The notes under the pieces were generated by a model. That model was not told the DNA's origin. It did no database searches and saw nothing but the letters and a program-made list of their open reading frames with translations. From NCBI RefSeq assembly GCF_038593855.1, contig NZ_CP151996.1:558001-622000 (forward strand): a DNA stretch of 64,000 nt, given 5' to 3'. Shown in pieces: positions 62,419-64,000 of the stretch. Made by a program: the position numbers and the translations under genes. This DNA comes from Lysinibacillus sp. FSL M8-0337 (GTDB lineage: Bacteria; Bacillota; Bacilli; Bacillales_A; Planococcaceae). Every line of letters starts with the position of its first letter. The stretch's first letter is position 1.

Positions 62419-64000
62419 ATGAAAAGAATAGCAAAAATTTTACTGATTTTAGTTGTAATGATGTCGATTGTTGTTAGTCCGCTAAATGCCTATGCATTTC
62501 AAACAGTAAAGAAGGATTACCCACTTTCAAAAGGTGTGCAGTATAAACAATATACATACAGCAATACCTATACAAACTCTATTAATCACTTAACGATTAA
62601 TGTTGGTGATGCAACGACAGAAGTACAATTAGGAATGCCCGCAGCAGTCAATGGAAAAGAATCGACAGTAGCAAATGCGAATCGTCATTCTCGTGAGGGA
62701 AATCGAGTAGTTGGTGCTATTAATGCAAGTTTTTATAATATGTCTGAAGGCTATCCATTATTTTTACTAGCTAAAAATAATGTTATTTTAAATGGTGGTG
62801 CAGTTTCAAACGGTTCTGACCAATATATGAACGTTCCAACGGCTTTTGGTATGAATTCGGATGGTCGTGGGGTCATTGATTATTTTGATTTTGACGTCAC
62901 ACTAGCCCATAATGGCACGAAATATGAAATGTCAGGGTTAAATCGTATTCGTAATATAAATGAAGCGATTATTTACACACCACAGTTTTATAGTAAAACA
63001 ACAGATACAAATGAATTCGGTTTTGAAATGGTAGTAGACACAGGTTCGCCGATTACAGAAAATACATTTGGTCAAACGTTAACTGGTAAAGTCACACAAA
63101 TTAAGCCTTATGGATCAAAAGATAAATTAACGATTCCATCTACTGGCTTCGTTGTATCTTTACAGGGTGGCGATTGGCACAAAAAGTTAAGCCATGTAGC
63201 GGTTGGCGATGAAATGAGCGTTAATTTTTCAATTGACCAACTTTGGCAAAATGCACAATTTATCTTGGCTAGCGGTCCTTATCTAGTAAAGGATGGCAAA
63301 CCTTATATTATGATGAGCACAACAAGTTCACGTGCAAAAGAAGTTGCTCCACGTACAGTAGTTGCTACAAGTAATAATGGACAAACTGTACATTTCATTA
63401 CAGTAGACGGACGTCAAAGCCATAGTAAGGGCATGAATATGGTGCAACTTGCTAATTATTTAGTGGCGCTTGGGGTTGATAGAGCCCTTAATTTAGATGG
63501 CGGTGGTTCAACAACGATGGGAATTCGAAACTACGGCAGTAATAATGTTGTTTTAGCGAATTTACCTTCTAATTCAGGGAATACACAACGTCTCGTATCT
63601 GCCACACTACAAGCGGTAAGTACGGCGCCAAATGGCAAGGCGACACACATTAAATTTACGAATAGTACAAACTATGCAACATTGTTAGTAGGTGCTTCAT
63701 CGAGTGTCGCAGTACAATACGTTTTAGATGATAACTTTACGACACTACCACTAGATGGTCATGTAACGTTAGCTTCGCAAAACCAAACATTACAGATTAA
63801 TGGTTTAAACTATACAGCAACACAAGCTGGTGAAGAACGTATTTACATCGGCTATGATGGCGCTGCGGTGCAATCATTCCAAGTCAAAGTAGTAGATGCT
63901 CCTACAACAATGAATGTTACGCCAAGCTCTAAAACAGTTGGAGCAGGAGAATCTGTGAATTTTACAATCGATGCAAAAGATGATGCAGGTAAGCCGATTG
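62419..64000 (+). CDS. Phosphodiester glycosidase (NAGPA) family exported protein, 3' end outside window
   Basis: The frame opens with ATG at 62419 after ATGAGGAGCG and runs to the window edge (527 codons). Signal peptide about 1-27 (AYA). The NAGPA/DUF2233 domain (about 75-400) contains VVGAINASFYNM, TVDGRQSHSKGMN and ALNLDGGGSTTMG, which carry the conserved acidic residues. Ig-like beta segments follow. The family removes sugars linked through phosphodiesters or acts on wall exopolysaccharide. Homologues in this bacterial group often end in SLH repeats, but that part is not in the window. Confidence 0.85.
   Translation, partial: MKRIAKILLILVVMMSIVVSPLNAYAFQTVKKDYPLSKGVQYKQYTYSNTYTNSINHLTINVGDATTEVQLGMPAAVNGKESTVANANRHSREGNRVVGAINASFYNMSEGYPLFLLAKNNVILNGGAVSNGSDQYMNVPTAFGMNSDGRGVIDYFDFDVTLAHNGTKYEMSGLNRIRNINEAIIYTPQFYSKTTDTNEFGFEMVVDTGSPITENTFGQTLTGKVTQIKPYGSKDKLTIPSTGFVVSLQGGDWHKKLSHVAVGDEMSVNFSIDQLWQNAQFILASGPYLVKDGKPYIMMSTTSSRAKEVAPRTVVATSNNGQTVHFITVDGRQSHSKGMNMVQLANYLVALGVDRALNLDGGGSTTMGIRNYGSNNVVLANLPSNSGNTQRLVSATLQAVSTAPNGKATHIKFTNSTNYATLLVGASSSVAVQYVLDDNFTTLPLDGHVTLASQNQTLQINGLNYTATQAGEERIYIGYDGAAVQSFQVKVVDAPTTMNVTPSSKTVGAGESVNFTIDAKDDAGKPI

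Overview
The window looks like a chromosomal segment of a low-GC Bacillales bacterium of the Lysinibacillus/Solibacillus group (Caryophanaceae). The reasons are the very AT-rich intergenic DNA, strong AGGAGG-type ribosome binding sites, a ywpF-ssbB-ywqA-ywqB block like that near ssbB in Bacillus subtilis, and above all a dense set of S-layer (SLH-domain) protein genes. No rRNA, tRNA or CRISPR array was seen.

Layout. 1-8.6 kb: housekeeping and accessory genes (two NERD-domain proteins, YwpF-like protein, SsbB, SNF2 helicase and SWIM zinc-finger protein, an IDEAL-domain protein, a lone flagellin with its own SigD-like promoter). 8.8-15 kb: a two-gene operon for N-acetylmannosamine-type wall polymer synthesis (WecC-like dehydrogenase, TagA-like transferase), then a large S-layer protein gene behind a near-consensus promoter. 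15.2-18 kb: an IS200-like element with a damaged HUH motif, an intact tyrosine recombinase and an XRE regulator. 18.2-21.1 kb: a second, promoterless S-layer gene in the opposite orientation. It lacks the signal peptide and first SLH repeat but shares a 1242-bp, nearly identical inverted repeat with the active gene. 21.8-26.6 kb: a giant secreted composite nuclease. 27.6-31.5 kb: a two-gene ATPase/HNH module resembling Septu-type anti-phage defence. 31.6-35.4 kb: surface-polymer acyltransferases. 35.9-40.8 kb: two more SLH proteins. 41.9-43.9 kb: a Yip1/HlyD-type membrane pair. 44.2-49.8 kb: a long helical-repeat surface protein, an SLH-only protein and an SLH-CAP protein. 49.8-53 kb: an Rgg-type regulator, a divergent 26-residue hydrophobic peptide gene, an ATP-grasp ligase and a lipoprotein. 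53.4-64 kb: SLH-anchored wall hydrolases (NlpC/P60, amidase, glucosaminidase), an SLH protein with a ThuA-like domain, an O-antigen-polymerase-like protein, and a phosphodiester-glycosidase family protein cut by the window end.

How the genes fit together. SLH domains bind a secondary cell wall polymer. The WecC/TagA pair, the Wzy-like polymerase and the MBOAT/DHHW acetylation pair are plausible makers and modifiers of that polymer. The SLH proteins would be its clients: lattice proteins and wall-remodelling enzymes.

The most interesting signal is the S-layer locus. An expressed gene and a silent, 5'-truncated gene lie head to head around a recombinase/regulator module. Inversion between the 1242-bp repeats would keep the promoter, signal peptide and first SLH repeat and swap the rest of the protein in frame, giving a predicted 1099-residue alternative S-layer protein. 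Other notable signals are five intergenic arrays with about 21-bp periodicity, a GC-rich palindromic element in two full and one half copies (the half copy abuts the silent S-layer cassette), and the Rgg/short-peptide pair.
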